A stretch of DNA of 64,000 bases from Haladaptatus caseinilyticus. Lineage in GTDB: Archaea; Halobacteriota; Halobacteria; Halobacteriales; Haladaptataceae. Below, in pieces: positions 1 to 8,720 of the stretch (the stretch's first letter is position 1; each line of letters begins with the position of its first letter). The notes below the pieces were generated by a model, which was given only the letters and a program-made list of their open reading frames with translations, was not told where the DNA came from and did not search any database. Location of the stretch: assembly GCF_026248685.1 (NCBI RefSeq), contig NZ_CP111036.1:2294001-2358000 (forward strand), read 5' to 3'. A program made the translations under genes and the position numbers.

Positions 1-1980
1 GGGGAGAAGTTTCTCGATTTCGGCCTCCTGAAGTCCCTCATGCGCGCGCCCGCGCTCCCGCCCGAAGACATGTGGTTCGCAGGTGAACCGGTTCGGTATT
101 ACTACGGTGGCCACCTCATCGCCGCAATTCTGACGAAACTCACGGGGACGGCACCGAGATTTAGCTACAATCTCGCACTCGCGGGATTCTACGGAATGCT
201 CGTCAGCACCGCCTACGGGTTGGCGCGAGCTATCGCCATCCGATACGACGCTCCGTCCCGACTCGCTGGGCTTTTCGCCGCGTTTTTCGTCGGGTTTGCC
301 GGAAACACGTTCACTACCATCCGATTACTGGCGAACGTCCTCCCCCGGCCGCTGGTCGAAATCGTGGCAACGCCGTTGGAGATGGAGCCCGGAAGTTTCC
401 CGCTCGAACCCCTCGATTTCTGGTACTGGGACGCTAGCCGCGTAATGGTCGGGACGATAAACGAGTTTCCCCTCTTTGCCTACATCAACGGTGACCTTCA
501 CGCCCACATGATGGGGCAACCGTTCTTGCTTTTCGTCACCGCACTCAGCTACGCGGTGTATCGTTCCCATACCGAGATACGGTGGCGGAAAGTTCTCGTC
601 TGGGGGGCGCTCCCACCTGCCGTCGCGTTTCTGGGAACCATCAGCTTCTGGAGTTTCCCGACGGCACTCGGTATCGTTTGGCTCGCCGTTACCTTCGCCG
701 AAGACCATCCAGCCACGCTGATTCCCGGCGGAAAACGATTGATGGAGGAACGGTCCGGGTTCGCTGACGAACTCGTCCGAACGGCTACCGCGATGGCGAT
801 CGCGATCGTCGTTGGACTACTCGCACTCCTTTGGGCAGGGCCGTTCGTGGTAAACATCCTGTTCGGGTCGGCAACCACTCGAAGTATCGGTTTCTTCCCG
901 GACCGAACCAGCTTAGTGGAACTACTCATCGTCCACGGTGCGTTCCTTCTTCCGTTCGCGTTGTACCTCGGAACCCACGTCCGGTGGCACGAGCGAGACG
1001 CCACGCAGGTCGGCGTGCTGGGGGGACTCCTCCTCGTTTTGGGGTGGCAAGGTGGGTTCGCGGTGGTCGTGGTAGTCGCACCGCTCCTCGTCGTCGGCTG
1101 GTTGCTCCTCCGGGCCGATTCCGACCTCGGTTTCGAGACGGTTTTGCTGGTCGCAGGTGCGGGCCTCGTCTTGCTCGTCGAGTTCGTTTACGTACAGGAC
1201 AACGCGATTGCCGGACGGTTCAACACCGTGTTCAAGGTGTACATGCAAGTGTGGGCGTTCTGGTCCGTCAGCGTCGGCGTCGTGCTGATGCGGCTGTTGA
1301 CGGATTCCGTTCCCGGCTACACCGCGGATGTGTCACCCGAAGCGTCCACGAAATCCGAAACGTCCGACCCATCAGAGCGTTCCGAAGCGTCGCCGAGCGT
1401 ACCGGTTTCGCGACGGACCGGAGTGGCCGTCTTTACCGTCATGCTCCTCCTCACGACGTCCGTATACGGTGCATTTGCCCTCAGCGAACACGTCTCGACG
1501 GACAAGTCGATCCATCGCACGGACGACCCGACGCTCGACGGAATGGCGTTCATTTGGACGGCACACGGGGACGAGGCCCGTGCAATCGAGTGGCTGGACG
1601 CAAAAGAAGGACGACCACACATCGTTTCTGCGCCGGGAAAACCCTATCAGTGGGGGAGTCCGGCTTCGTCGCTCACGGGTCTGCCGACCGTGGTCGGTTG
1701 GTATCAGGAACGGATCTACCGCGGCGCACCAGCCTACGAGGAACGAAAACGGGACGTCGAGTTGATCTTCAGTCCGAACACCGGGTGGAGCACTCGTGCG
1801 GGCAAACTGGCCAAATACGACGTCCGATACATCTACTACGGACCTCAAGAGCGCCAACGATACGGACGGACGTCGTTTTCAAAATATCCTGGCATCGAGC
1901 CCGTCCACCGCTCGGGGTCGGTGTCGATTTATCGCGTGAACCAGACGATCATCGAGAATCAACCCAGCGTCTCGGCCTAA
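1..1980 (+). CDS. DUF2298 (YYY-type) multi-pass membrane protein, 5'-truncated
   Basis: The open frame runs in from the window edge, so only the C-terminal 659 codons are visible; the first Met is internal. The visible part opens with the family hallmark Tyr triplet (RYYYGGH, near codons 38-44) and later shows GDLHAHM, both typical of the large DUF2298/'Chlor_Arch_YYY' proteins of haloarchaea and Chloroflexi. At least eight hydrophobic segments follow, broken by a Ser/Glu/Pro-rich linker near codons 445-475, and then a soluble tail. These proteins are thought to resemble membrane glycosyltransferases, but their reaction is unknown. The last 4 nt overlap the end of the convergent uridine phosphorylase gene. 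Family call is confident; function is not. Confidence 0.85.
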   Translation, partial: GEKFLDFGLLKSLMRAPALPPEDMWFAGEPVRYYYGGHLIAAILTKLTGTAPRFSYNLALAGFYGMLVSTAYGLARAIAIRYDAPSRLAGLFAAFFVGFAGNTFTTIRLLANVLPRPLVEIVATPLEMEPGSFPLEPLDFWYWDASRVMVGTINEFPLFAYINGDLHAHMMGQPFLLFVTALSYAVYRSHTEIRWRKVLVWGALPPAVAFLGTISFWSFPTALGIVWLAVTFAEDHPATLIPGGKRLMEERSGFADELVRTATAMAIAIVVGLLALLWAGPFVVNILFGSATTRSIGFFPDRTSLVELLIVHGAFLLPFALYLGTHVRWHERDATQVGVLGGLLLVLGWQGGFAVVVVVAPLLVVGWLLLRADSDLGFETVLLVAGAGLVLLVEFVYVQDNAIAGRFNTVFKVYMQVWAFWSVSVGVVLMRLLTDSVPGYTADVSPEASTKSETSDPSERSEASPSVPVSRRTGVAVFTVMLLLTTSVYGAFALSEHVSTDKSIHRTDDPTLDGMAFIWTAHGDEARAIEWLDAKEGRPHIVSAPGKPYQWGSPASSLTGLPTVVGWYQERIYRGAPAYEERKRDVELIFSPNTGWSTRAGKLAKYDVRYIYYGPQERQRYGRTSFSKYPGIEPVHRSGSVSIYRVNQTIIENQPSVSA

Positions 1981-2795
1981 TCGAGTGACAATCCCGGATG
2001 CCAGCGTTCCACTCCGGCCGCCGCTTTTTGTTCGTCCATTCGTGCGAGCAGTTTCACCGCGAGGGTGGCTGTCTCAGCAGCACGCGATTCGCCCTCGGTT
2101 CGGAACTCGCCGGTTTCCCGGTTGGCATACACCGAACAGACTGCGCCCGCACGGAGGCCGTAAACGTTCGCAATCGTCAGAATCGCGCTCGCCTCCATCT
2201 CGATGTTCTTTACGTTCGCGTTTTTCAACTGTTCGACTAACTCGTCGCCACCTTCAGCGCTGAAGCCTTCGAAACCGGGGCGACCCTGGCCCGCGTAGAA
2301 GCTGTCCGCACTCATCGTAATGCCGGTGTGGTAGTCGTAGTCGAGTCGTTCAGCGGCTGCGACGAGCGCGGCGACGACTTCGTAATCCGCGACTGCCGGG
2401 AAATCCTCGCGGACGTACTCGTCGCTCGTTCCTTCCTGTCGCACGCCGCCGGTCGTGATGACGAGGTCTCCGACGTTCATGTCGGGTTGAATCGCACCAC
2501 ACGACCCGACACGAATGAACGTGTCCGCACCGATCCGGGCGAGTTCCTCGACTGCGATCGCGGCCGAAGGACTGCCGATACCGGTCGAAGTGACGCTGAT
2601 GGGCGCGTCGTCGTACGTGCCGGTCGCGGTTCGGTATTCACGATGGTATGCCATCTCTTCCGCTGTATCCCAGAACTGCGTTATCTTATCGACACGCTCC
2701 GGATTACCGGGGAGGAGGACTGCATCCGCAACATCACCGTCGCCCACTTCGATATGGTACTGTACCTCCGCGTTCGGGTCTTCGCTGTCATCCAT
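1977..2795 (-). CDS. udp: Uridine phosphorylase (nucleoside phosphorylase family)
   Basis: A 272-residue cytoplasmic enzyme of the PNP/UDP phosphorylase family, which cleaves uridine with phosphate to uracil and ribose-1-phosphate. Visible family signatures are GNPERV (30-35, phosphate loop), STGIGSPS (70-77), RVGSCGA (95-101) and EME (199-201, ribose contact). It is the last gene of the minus-strand nucleoside uptake and salvage locus, 71 nt after cytidine deaminase, so cytidine could be deaminated to uridine and then phosphorolysed. Length matches the family. Preference for uridine over other nucleosides is inferred from similarity and neighbours. Confidence 0.9.
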   Translation of the reverse strand: MDDSEDPNAEVQYHIEVGDGDVADAVLLPGNPERVDKITQFWDTAEEMAYHREYRTATGTYDDAPISVTSTGIGSPSAAIAVEELARIGADTFIRVGSCGAIQPDMNVGDLVITTGGVRQEGTSDEYVREDFPAVADYEVVAALVAAAERLDYDYHTGITMSADSFYAGQGRPGFEGFSAEGGDELVEQLKNANVKNIEMEASAILTIANVYGLRAGAVCSVYANRETGEFRTEGESRAAETATLAVKLLARMDEQKAAAGVERWHPGLSLD

Positions 2796-2866
2796 ATCAG
2801 TGGAGTTCGTCGCCGGAAAAATAGATGCTTCGTCGTGGCCGCGTCAAACGTCGTCGTCTCGACCGC

Positions 2867-3262
2867 TTACTCCAGCATCTCCTCCGAAATCGTGTTCGGG
2901 AGCAGCTCTCCGAGGGTATACGCTGTCACGGTGTCACCCTCGTCGCAGACGACCTCCAGCGAATCGTCGCAGAATTCCGCGAGCGTCTGGCGGCACATTC
3001 CACAGGGAGTCACGCCGTCCCGTCGTGCGGAACTGACGACCAATCGGTCGAACTCCCGGTGGCCCTGCTTGATGGCTTCTGCAATCGCGACCTCTTCGGC
3101 GTGAAGCGAGTTACTGTAATTCGCGTTCTCGATGTTACAGCCGACAAATACGGTCCCATCGACGGTTCTGAGTGCTGCCCCGACCGGATAGTCGGAGTAA
3201 GGAACGTGTGCTTGTGCTTGTACTTCGCGCGCCTGCGCGACGAGTTCGTCCATGATGAACAA
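2867..3262 (-). CDS. cdd: Cytidine deaminase
   Basis: A 131-residue homotetramer-type cytidine deaminase, converting cytidine or deoxycytidine to uridine or deoxyuridine. The zinc site is complete: HAE (His54, catalytic Glu56) and PCGMC (Cys87, Cys90). The start could also be Met4 (MDELVAQ), three codons in; the sequence does not decide. It sits between the nucleoside ABC permeases and uridine phosphorylase on the same strand. A 262-nt gap separates it from the permease gene, and that gap carries a TATA-like box, so it may have its own promoter. Confidence 0.93.
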   Translation of the reverse strand: MFIMDELVAQAREVQAQAHVPYSDYPVGAALRTVDGTVFVGCNIENANYSNSLHAEEVAIAEAIKQGHREFDRLVVSSARRDGVTPCGMCRQTLAEFCDDSLEVVCDEGDTVTAYTLGELLPNTISEEMLE

Positions 3263-3430
3263 GTTCGTGACGACTGTTCAAATAAAATCCGAAGGTGGAC
3301 TCGCAATCGAGACGTTCGACTTCGGTCGCGTTCCGGCGTGCGACGAACAACCGTAGGTTCGGTCGCGCGAGGTCGTCGTGGACGAAGTGAGTGATGGTCC
3401 GAAAGTCACACCACGCGAAAGGTTCGCGAA

Positions 3431-3440
3431 TCTTTTTATA
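3431..3440 (-). promoter_or_regulatory. Candidate TATA box upstream of cdd
   Basis: The minus strand reads TATAAAAAGA in the 262-nt gap between the permease and cdd. Transcription would begin near 3410, leaving a leader of about 150 nt before cdd. This suggests that cdd-udp can be expressed apart from the transporter genes. No other coding sequence is evident in the gap. Confidence 0.4.
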
Positions 3441-3524
3441 CCAAAACGGAACCAAATCCGTCGTGTTTCGTAGACGAACTGAACCGGATCAAAAATCAAC
3501 CCCACCGATGGACCGCCCGCTGCC

Positions 3525-4577
3525 CTACTCCTCACCGGATTCGTAATGTTCGCCAGCCGCACTCGGGGTGCGGGTTCGTCCGACGAACGCCAACACGACG
3601 ATGACCGTTACGTAGGGGATGATGCCGATGAGTTCGTTCGGAAGCTGGAAACCGGCCTGCTGGAGTCGGATCTGGAGCGCATCGAGACCGGCGAAGAGGA
3701 ACGACGCACCGAACGCACCGAGCGGGTTGTAGTTCCCGAACAAGTACGCCGTAATGCCGATCCAGCCACGGCCATCGACCATCGTGGTGCCACTTCCGTT
3801 GAACAGTCCGGCCTGACCCAGCGACAATCCCGCACCACCGATACCGGCGAGGAATCCGGAGAGAAGGACGCTCGCGTAGCGAACGCGTCGCACATCGACG
3901 CCGACCGTGTCGAGTGCCATCGGGTTCTCACCGCTGGACCGCACCCACCGGCCGAACGCCGTTTCGTTCAACACGAACCACGAGAGTGGTACGGCAGCGA
4001 GGAGCATGTACACCGTCGGGTTGGCGTCGAAGAATATCGGCCCGACGACCGGGATGTCCGCGAAAAGCGGGATCTGCCAGTCGTTGAGAGTGCCGACGCT
4101 GGGACTATTAACCCGACCCCAGATGACCTTGCTGGCGAAGGGTGCGAGTCCGAGTGCGATGAGCCACACCGCGAGCCCGGCGATGATCTGGTCAGCCTTG
4201 AACTCGATGCAGACGATAGCGAACAGGAGTGCGAAGAGTGTGCTCGCCGCTACCGCAGCGAAAAAGCCCAGCCAGAGCGTCGTTTGCGATGCACCGGCCG
4301 GGCCTGCCATGGCGTCGGCAACCGCGACACCGGTGAACGCGGAGATTATGAGGAGCCCTTCCAATCCGATATTGATCACCCCGCTTTTCTCCGCGAAGAT
4401 GCCGCCGAGCGCGGCGAAGGCGATCGGAACCGTAAATCGGAGTGCCGCGCTCGCGTAACTCACATCAATGGTGCCGACGAGTCGGCCGACCGCACTCCCC
4501 GGGAAAAGGAGACCGAGGAGGCCGAGGACGACGACCGAACCGATGGAGAGTCCGGCGATTCGAATGCGGCTATTCAT
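3525..4577 (-). CDS. Nucleoside ABC transporter permease 2 (BmpC/NupQ type)
   Basis: Inner-membrane permease, 350 residues, of the branched-chain/ribose-like ABC family that pairs with BMP-type nucleoside binding proteins. About eight to nine hydrophobic helices are visible, and it contains an EKSGVINIGLEG segment typical of this permease family. I chose the start at 4577 (MNSRIRIAG) because GGAGGTGA lies 7 nt upstream and the ATG overlaps the TAG of the previous permease by 8 nt, implying translational coupling; an upstream Met at 4610 would lie deeper inside the neighbouring gene. It is the last gene of the transporter block. Confidence 0.9.
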   Translation of the reverse strand: MNSRIRIAGLSIGSVVVLGLLGLLFPGSAVGRLVGTIDVSYASAALRFTVPIAFAALGGIFAEKSGVINIGLEGLLIISAFTGVAVADAMAGPAGASQTTLWLGFFAAVAASTLFALLFAIVCIEFKADQIIAGLAVWLIALGLAPFASKVIWGRVNSPSVGTLNDWQIPLFADIPVVGPIFFDANPTVYMLLAAVPLSWFVLNETAFGRWVRSSGENPMALDTVGVDVRRVRYASVLLSGFLAGIGGAGLSLGQAGLFNGSGTTMVDGRGWIGITAYLFGNYNPLGAFGASFLFAGLDALQIRLQQAGFQLPNELIGIIPYVTVIVVLAFVGRTRTPSAAGEHYESGEE

Positions 4578-5889
4578 CGCTCTCACCTCCCTCGGTCGGG
4601 GTACCGCCATCCGTAGCCACAGCGTTTTCGCCCTGCGCTCCGGGCGTCACCCAGCGCTTGCCGAGCATGCGGAAGAACTCCGGCATCGCGACGAACAGGA
4701 TGATGAGGCCACGGAGGACGCCGACGAGTTGCTTGGGAACACCGAGTGCAAAATCGATCGTGAGACTACCGCTTTTGAGCATGCCGAAGAGCAGTGCCGC
4801 GAGGGGGACACCGAGCGGATTGTTGCCGGCCAGAATCGTCACCGTGATGCCGTCGAACCCGTACGATGGAACACCCGTTTGCCATCGGTTGAGAATCATC
4901 AGCACGTAAATCGCGCCGCCGATACCGCCGATAGCACCTGACAACGCCATGCTGGACACCATGGTCTTCTTCGCGTTAACGCCGCCGTACTCGGCCGCTT
5001 CCGGTTGGATGCCGCTCGTTCGGAGGTCGTATCCGAACGCGGTTCGATGCAAAAGCAGGTAGATGCCGACTGTGAGGACGAGGGCACCGACGAGGACGAG
5101 GAGTGAAAACGACGATCCGCGAGGGAAAAGTGATGGCGAAAGTGCCGCGTAACCGGGGATCGCTCGCGTTTCGACGTTCCCACTGCCGGGCTTTTTGAAA
5201 TATTCGGAAACGAGGACGAAGGCGATCCCCGTGGCGATGAAGTTCAGCATGATGGTCGTGATGACCTCGTTTGTATCCGCGTATGCTTTCATCGCACCGG
5301 GAATCGCACCGTATGCACCGCCCACGGCCGCCCCAGCGACCAATCCGACTGGAATCAGGATGATGCCACCGACGATTCCGCTCGGAACGTAGGGTGCGGT
5401 CCAGAGGACGGACAGCACCGAACCGAGCGCGCCCAACACCAACTGACCCTGTGTTCCGATGTTGAACATCCCGGCCCGGAACGCGACCGCGACAGCCAAT
5501 CCCGTGAATAGAAGCATCGATGTTTCTCTGAGCGTTCCCGCGAGACTGTACTGGTCGATTGCGGGGTTGAACGGAACTAGGGAGAACTGCTGAGGATCGG
5601 CGAACGCGCCGATAAAGAGATATTTGTACACCTGTATCGGGTTGTAACAGAACGATCCCGGAAGCGGAATTGCGATTCCCCAACCGCCACTTCCGGGGAT
5701 GGTGACGAGCATCGCCCGTGTGAGGAAGGGTTCGGAACACGTGGCGACGAATCCTGACACGAGAATGACGAATCCGCCGACGAATATCGACATAGCGAGC
5801 GCGGCGAGACTGATGAAAATACGTTCCGCCGCCGATGCCTCGACGAGCCTGCCGAGGGTGCGTTCAGCTCGCTCCCGCCACGTACTCAT
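4570..5889 (-). CDS. Nucleoside ABC transporter permease 1 (BmpB/NupP type)
   Basis: A 439-residue membrane permease of the same family, longer at the N-terminus than its partner, with a cytoplasmic head followed by about ten hydrophobic helices. FNIGTQGQL marks the family. The ATG overlaps the TGA of the ATPase gene (ATGA), with GGAGGTGA just upstream, so the start is well supported. It would form a heterodimeric channel with the permease encoded downstream, powered by the neighbouring ATPase. Confidence 0.9.
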   Translation of the reverse strand: MSTWRERAERTLGRLVEASAAERIFISLAALAMSIFVGGFVILVSGFVATCSEPFLTRAMLVTIPGSGGWGIAIPLPGSFCYNPIQVYKYLFIGAFADPQQFSLVPFNPAIDQYSLAGTLRETSMLLFTGLAVAVAFRAGMFNIGTQGQLVLGALGSVLSVLWTAPYVPSGIVGGIILIPVGLVAGAAVGGAYGAIPGAMKAYADTNEVITTIMLNFIATGIAFVLVSEYFKKPGSGNVETRAIPGYAALSPSLFPRGSSFSLLVLVGALVLTVGIYLLLHRTAFGYDLRTSGIQPEAAEYGGVNAKKTMVSSMALSGAIGGIGGAIYVLMILNRWQTGVPSYGFDGITVTILAGNNPLGVPLAALLFGMLKSGSLTIDFALGVPKQLVGVLRGLIILFVAMPEFFRMLGKRWVTPGAQGENAVATDGGTPTEGGESDE

Positions 5890-7433
5890 TTCGCTTCACC
5901 TCCGATGCTCGGGGCGCTTTCCGGTCGTTCACCAGCCATCAGCAGGCCGAGTTCCTCTTCGGTTACGCGGTCGGGGTCTACGACGTCCATGATTTCGCCT
6001 TCGTACATAACTGCCAGTCGGTCCGATAACTGCTGCACCTCGTCCAGTTTCGACGAGACGAGGAGGATGGCCTTTCCGTCGGCGCGCAGATCGAGCAGTC
6101 GGTCGTGAATGAACTCGATACTACCGACGTCCACACCACGCGTCGGATGGGCTGCGACGACGAGGGACGGGTCGCGGGCGAACTCCCTGCCGACGATGAA
6201 CTTCTGTTGGTTTCCGCCGGAAAGTGACTCCGCAGTCGCGTCGGCGTTCGGCGGGCGAACGTCGTACGCTTCGATGATATCCTCCGCGTGCGTTCGTGTT
6301 CGGTCCCAGTCGATACGACCCTCGTTCGAAAAGGGCCGCGTGCGTTGACTGCCGAGGAGTCCGTTCTCCACGAGGTCGAACTCCATTACCAGCCCCTGTT
6401 CGTGGCGGTCTTCCGGAATGTACGCCATTCCCGAATCGATGCGCTCTCGACGGCTCGTTTCGGTGACGTCCGTTCCGAGGAACTCGATTCGCCCTTCATC
6501 CGGCGATTTGAGGCCGGTGATGCTTTGGATGACTTCCGACTGGCCGTTACCGTCAACACCGGCGATCCCGAACACTTCGCCTTCTCGAATCTCGAACCCG
6601 ACGTCGTCTACCTGCACGACGTCTCGTTCGTCGGTCATCCGGAGGTCGGATACGGAGAGGACGGTGCTTCCGGGGTCGCTCTCCGTTTTATTCGCCTCGA
6701 GGAGCACCTCACGTCCGACCATGAGTTCCGCCAGTTCTTCGCGGGTGGTGCCGTCGGTATCGACCGACCCGACGTTTTTGCCGTCCCTGAGGACGGTAAT
6801 CCGATCGGCGGCGTCCATCGCCTCGCCGAGTTTGTGCGTGATGAAGATAATGCTCTTCCCCTGTGCCGTGAGTTCATCGAGAACTGAGAGCAGGTCATCG
6901 ATTTCTTGCGGTGTGAGCACGGCAGTCGGTTCGTCGAGAATGAGCACATCTGCGCCGCGATATAGTGCTTTGAGAATTTCGACGCGCTGTTGAACACCGA
7001 CGCTCACGTCTTCGACGAGTGCGTTCGGATCCACATCGAACCCGTATTTCTCACTCAGTTCGCGAACTTCGCGGACGGCACGGTCCTTGTCCATCGCCAG
7101 CCCACCCCACTTTCGGGGTTCGTTCCCGAGAACGATGTTCTCCGCAATCGTGAGAGTATCGACCAGCATGAAGTGCTGGTGAATCATCCCGATACCTGCC
7201 GCGATTGCGTCTCGGGGTGAGTCGAACTCGCGGGGTTCGCCGCCGACGACGACCTGTCCTTCGGTCGGTTGATACAACCCGTACAGGACGTTCATCAGCG
7301 TCGTTTTTCCGGCGCCGTTCTCCCCTAAAAGTGCGTGGATTGACCCCGATTCCACGGGCAGATCAACGTCATCGTTGGCGATGACTCCCGGGAATCGTTT
7401 CGTAATGCCGTCGAGATATACCGCCCGGCTCAT
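5886..7433 (-). CDS. Nucleoside ABC transporter ATP-binding protein (tandem domains)
   Basis: A 515-residue ATPase with two nucleotide-binding domains, as in RbsA-like and BMP-linked transporters. The N-terminal domain has a canonical Walker A (GENGAGKTT, Lys43). The C-terminal domain's P-loop is GVDGNGQSE (about 290-298), lacking the Lys-Thr, as is normal in this family, so only one site is expected to hydrolyse ATP well. The second signature SLSGGNQQK is visible. It sits 46 nt after the binding-protein gene and overlaps permease 1 by 4 nt. Confidence 0.93.
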   Translation of the reverse strand: MSRAVYLDGITKRFPGVIANDDVDLPVESGSIHALLGENGAGKTTLMNVLYGLYQPTEGQVVVGGEPREFDSPRDAIAAGIGMIHQHFMLVDTLTIAENIVLGNEPRKWGGLAMDKDRAVREVRELSEKYGFDVDPNALVEDVSVGVQQRVEILKALYRGADVLILDEPTAVLTPQEIDDLLSVLDELTAQGKSIIFITHKLGEAMDAADRITVLRDGKNVGSVDTDGTTREELAELMVGREVLLEANKTESDPGSTVLSVSDLRMTDERDVVQVDDVGFEIREGEVFGIAGVDGNGQSEVIQSITGLKSPDEGRIEFLGTDVTETSRRERIDSGMAYIPEDRHEQGLVMEFDLVENGLLGSQRTRPFSNEGRIDWDRTRTHAEDIIEAYDVRPPNADATAESLSGGNQQKFIVGREFARDPSLVVAAHPTRGVDVGSIEFIHDRLLDLRADGKAILLVSSKLDEVQQLSDRLAVMYEGEIMDVVDPDRVTEEELGLLMAGERPESAPSIGGEAK

Positions 7434-7479
7434 TGAATCTGGATTTCCATTCTACCGGTTTAAACACGTGGTTTTACGC

Positions 7480-8631
7480 TTATTGCTCTACCGTCGTCGG
7501 CACTTCGATGTCGCCGTCGATGATGGCCTTCCGTGATTTATCGACCTTCGACTTTACGCCGTCAGGAATCTCAGAACCGAGGTCCGCACCGTACACTGCC
7601 TGGACACCATCTTCTTTCAGGCCGAGCGAGTTGACTTCGCCGCCTTTGAAGCTGTCCTCCGTGACGTTCTTGGTCGATTGGAAGACGGCTTCGTTGACGT
7701 GCTTGACCATACTGGCGAGGATAACGTCGCTGAACTTCGCCGTTCCCGCCGCCTTCGACTGGTCGCTGTCCACACCGATAGCGAACCGGCCCTTCTGCTG
7801 GGCCGCTTTGAACACGCCAGTGCCGGACCCACCGGCGGCGTGGTAGACGATGTCCGCGCCATCGTCGTACATCGAGACGGCGGCCTCCTTCCCCGCGACG
7901 GGGTCGTTCCACGCGCCGACGTACGCTGTGTTGACGTTGATGTCCTCGCTCGCGTGCGCGACACCCGCTTTGTACCCTGCTTCGAACTTCTTGATGAGCG
8001 GAACTTCCTTGCCGCCGACGAATCCGACGGTTTTCTCGCCGGGGTTCGTCGCACCCTTGCCCGCGCTAAACTCCTGCTGCGTGAGCAGGCCGGCGAGGTA
8101 GCCGACCTGGAACGAACCCTGCTGTTCCTTGAACACATAGTTCGCGACGTTCTGCACGAGGTCGCCGTTTTCCTTCTCGGCGACGCTGTCCACGAGCATG
8201 AAGTTCTGTTCGGGGAACTGCTGTGCGTTCTTCAGCAGGGAGTTCGTCTGTACGAACCCGATACAGCAGATGAGGTTGTAGGCCGGACTTTGGGATTGTG
8301 CGAACTGCCGCTGTAAGTTTTCCACGTCGCTCGGCGAACTCGGCTCCGCGTTCCGGAACTGAACGCCGAGCTTCTGTTTCGCCTTCTTGATGCCTGCATG
8401 AGCCATGTCGTTGAACGAGTTGTCGCCGAGTCCGCCGGTCGCGTACACCATGCCGACATGTGTGTCGCTTTTGCTGCCCGAGCCGTCTTTTGTTCCGTCC
8501 CCGGTCGAGGTTTTGTCCGTATTTCCGCCCCCGCCGTCGTTGGGGCTGCTGATACAGCCAGCGAGACCGGCGACTCCGACCGCACCGCCAGTTATCATCA
8601 ATTTACGGCGCTGTTTGTCAATGTTCGTCAT
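7480..8631 (-). CDS. BMP-family substrate-binding lipoprotein, nucleoside transporter
   Basis: A 383-residue extracytoplasmic binding protein of the Bmp/PnrA (Med/TmpC) family, which captures purine and pyrimidine nucleosides. The N-terminus carries paired Arg at positions 8-9, a hydrophobic stretch and a lipobox LAGC with Cys26, so it is a probable Tat-exported lipoprotein, as usual in haloarchaea. A Gly/Asp/Ser/Thr-rich linker (about 30-55) follows, then the BMP domain opening with GLGDNSFND. It is the first gene of the transporter block. A TTTAT box at 8660-8664 on the minus strand, about 28 nt upstream, suggests an almost leaderless transcript. Confidence 0.92.
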   Translation of the reverse strand: MTNIDKQRRKLMITGGAVGVAGLAGCISSPNDGGGGNTDKTSTGDGTKDGSGSKSDTHVGMVYATGGLGDNSFNDMAHAGIKKAKQKLGVQFRNAEPSSPSDVENLQRQFAQSQSPAYNLICCIGFVQTNSLLKNAQQFPEQNFMLVDSVAEKENGDLVQNVANYVFKEQQGSFQVGYLAGLLTQQEFSAGKGATNPGEKTVGFVGGKEVPLIKKFEAGYKAGVAHASEDINVNTAYVGAWNDPVAGKEAAVSMYDDGADIVYHAAGGSGTGVFKAAQQKGRFAIGVDSDQSKAAGTAKFSDVILASMVKHVNEAVFQSTKNVTEDSFKGGEVNSLGLKEDGVQAVYGADLGSEIPDGVKSKVDKSRKAIIDGDIEVPTTVEQ

Positions 8632-8720
8632 CTATGAGTAATTCAGACAAGTTATTTGTGATAAACGCGTCGCTTCACGCGCGAAACCGCGAAAATTAAG
8701 GGGTAGACTGGTGTTGTCTG

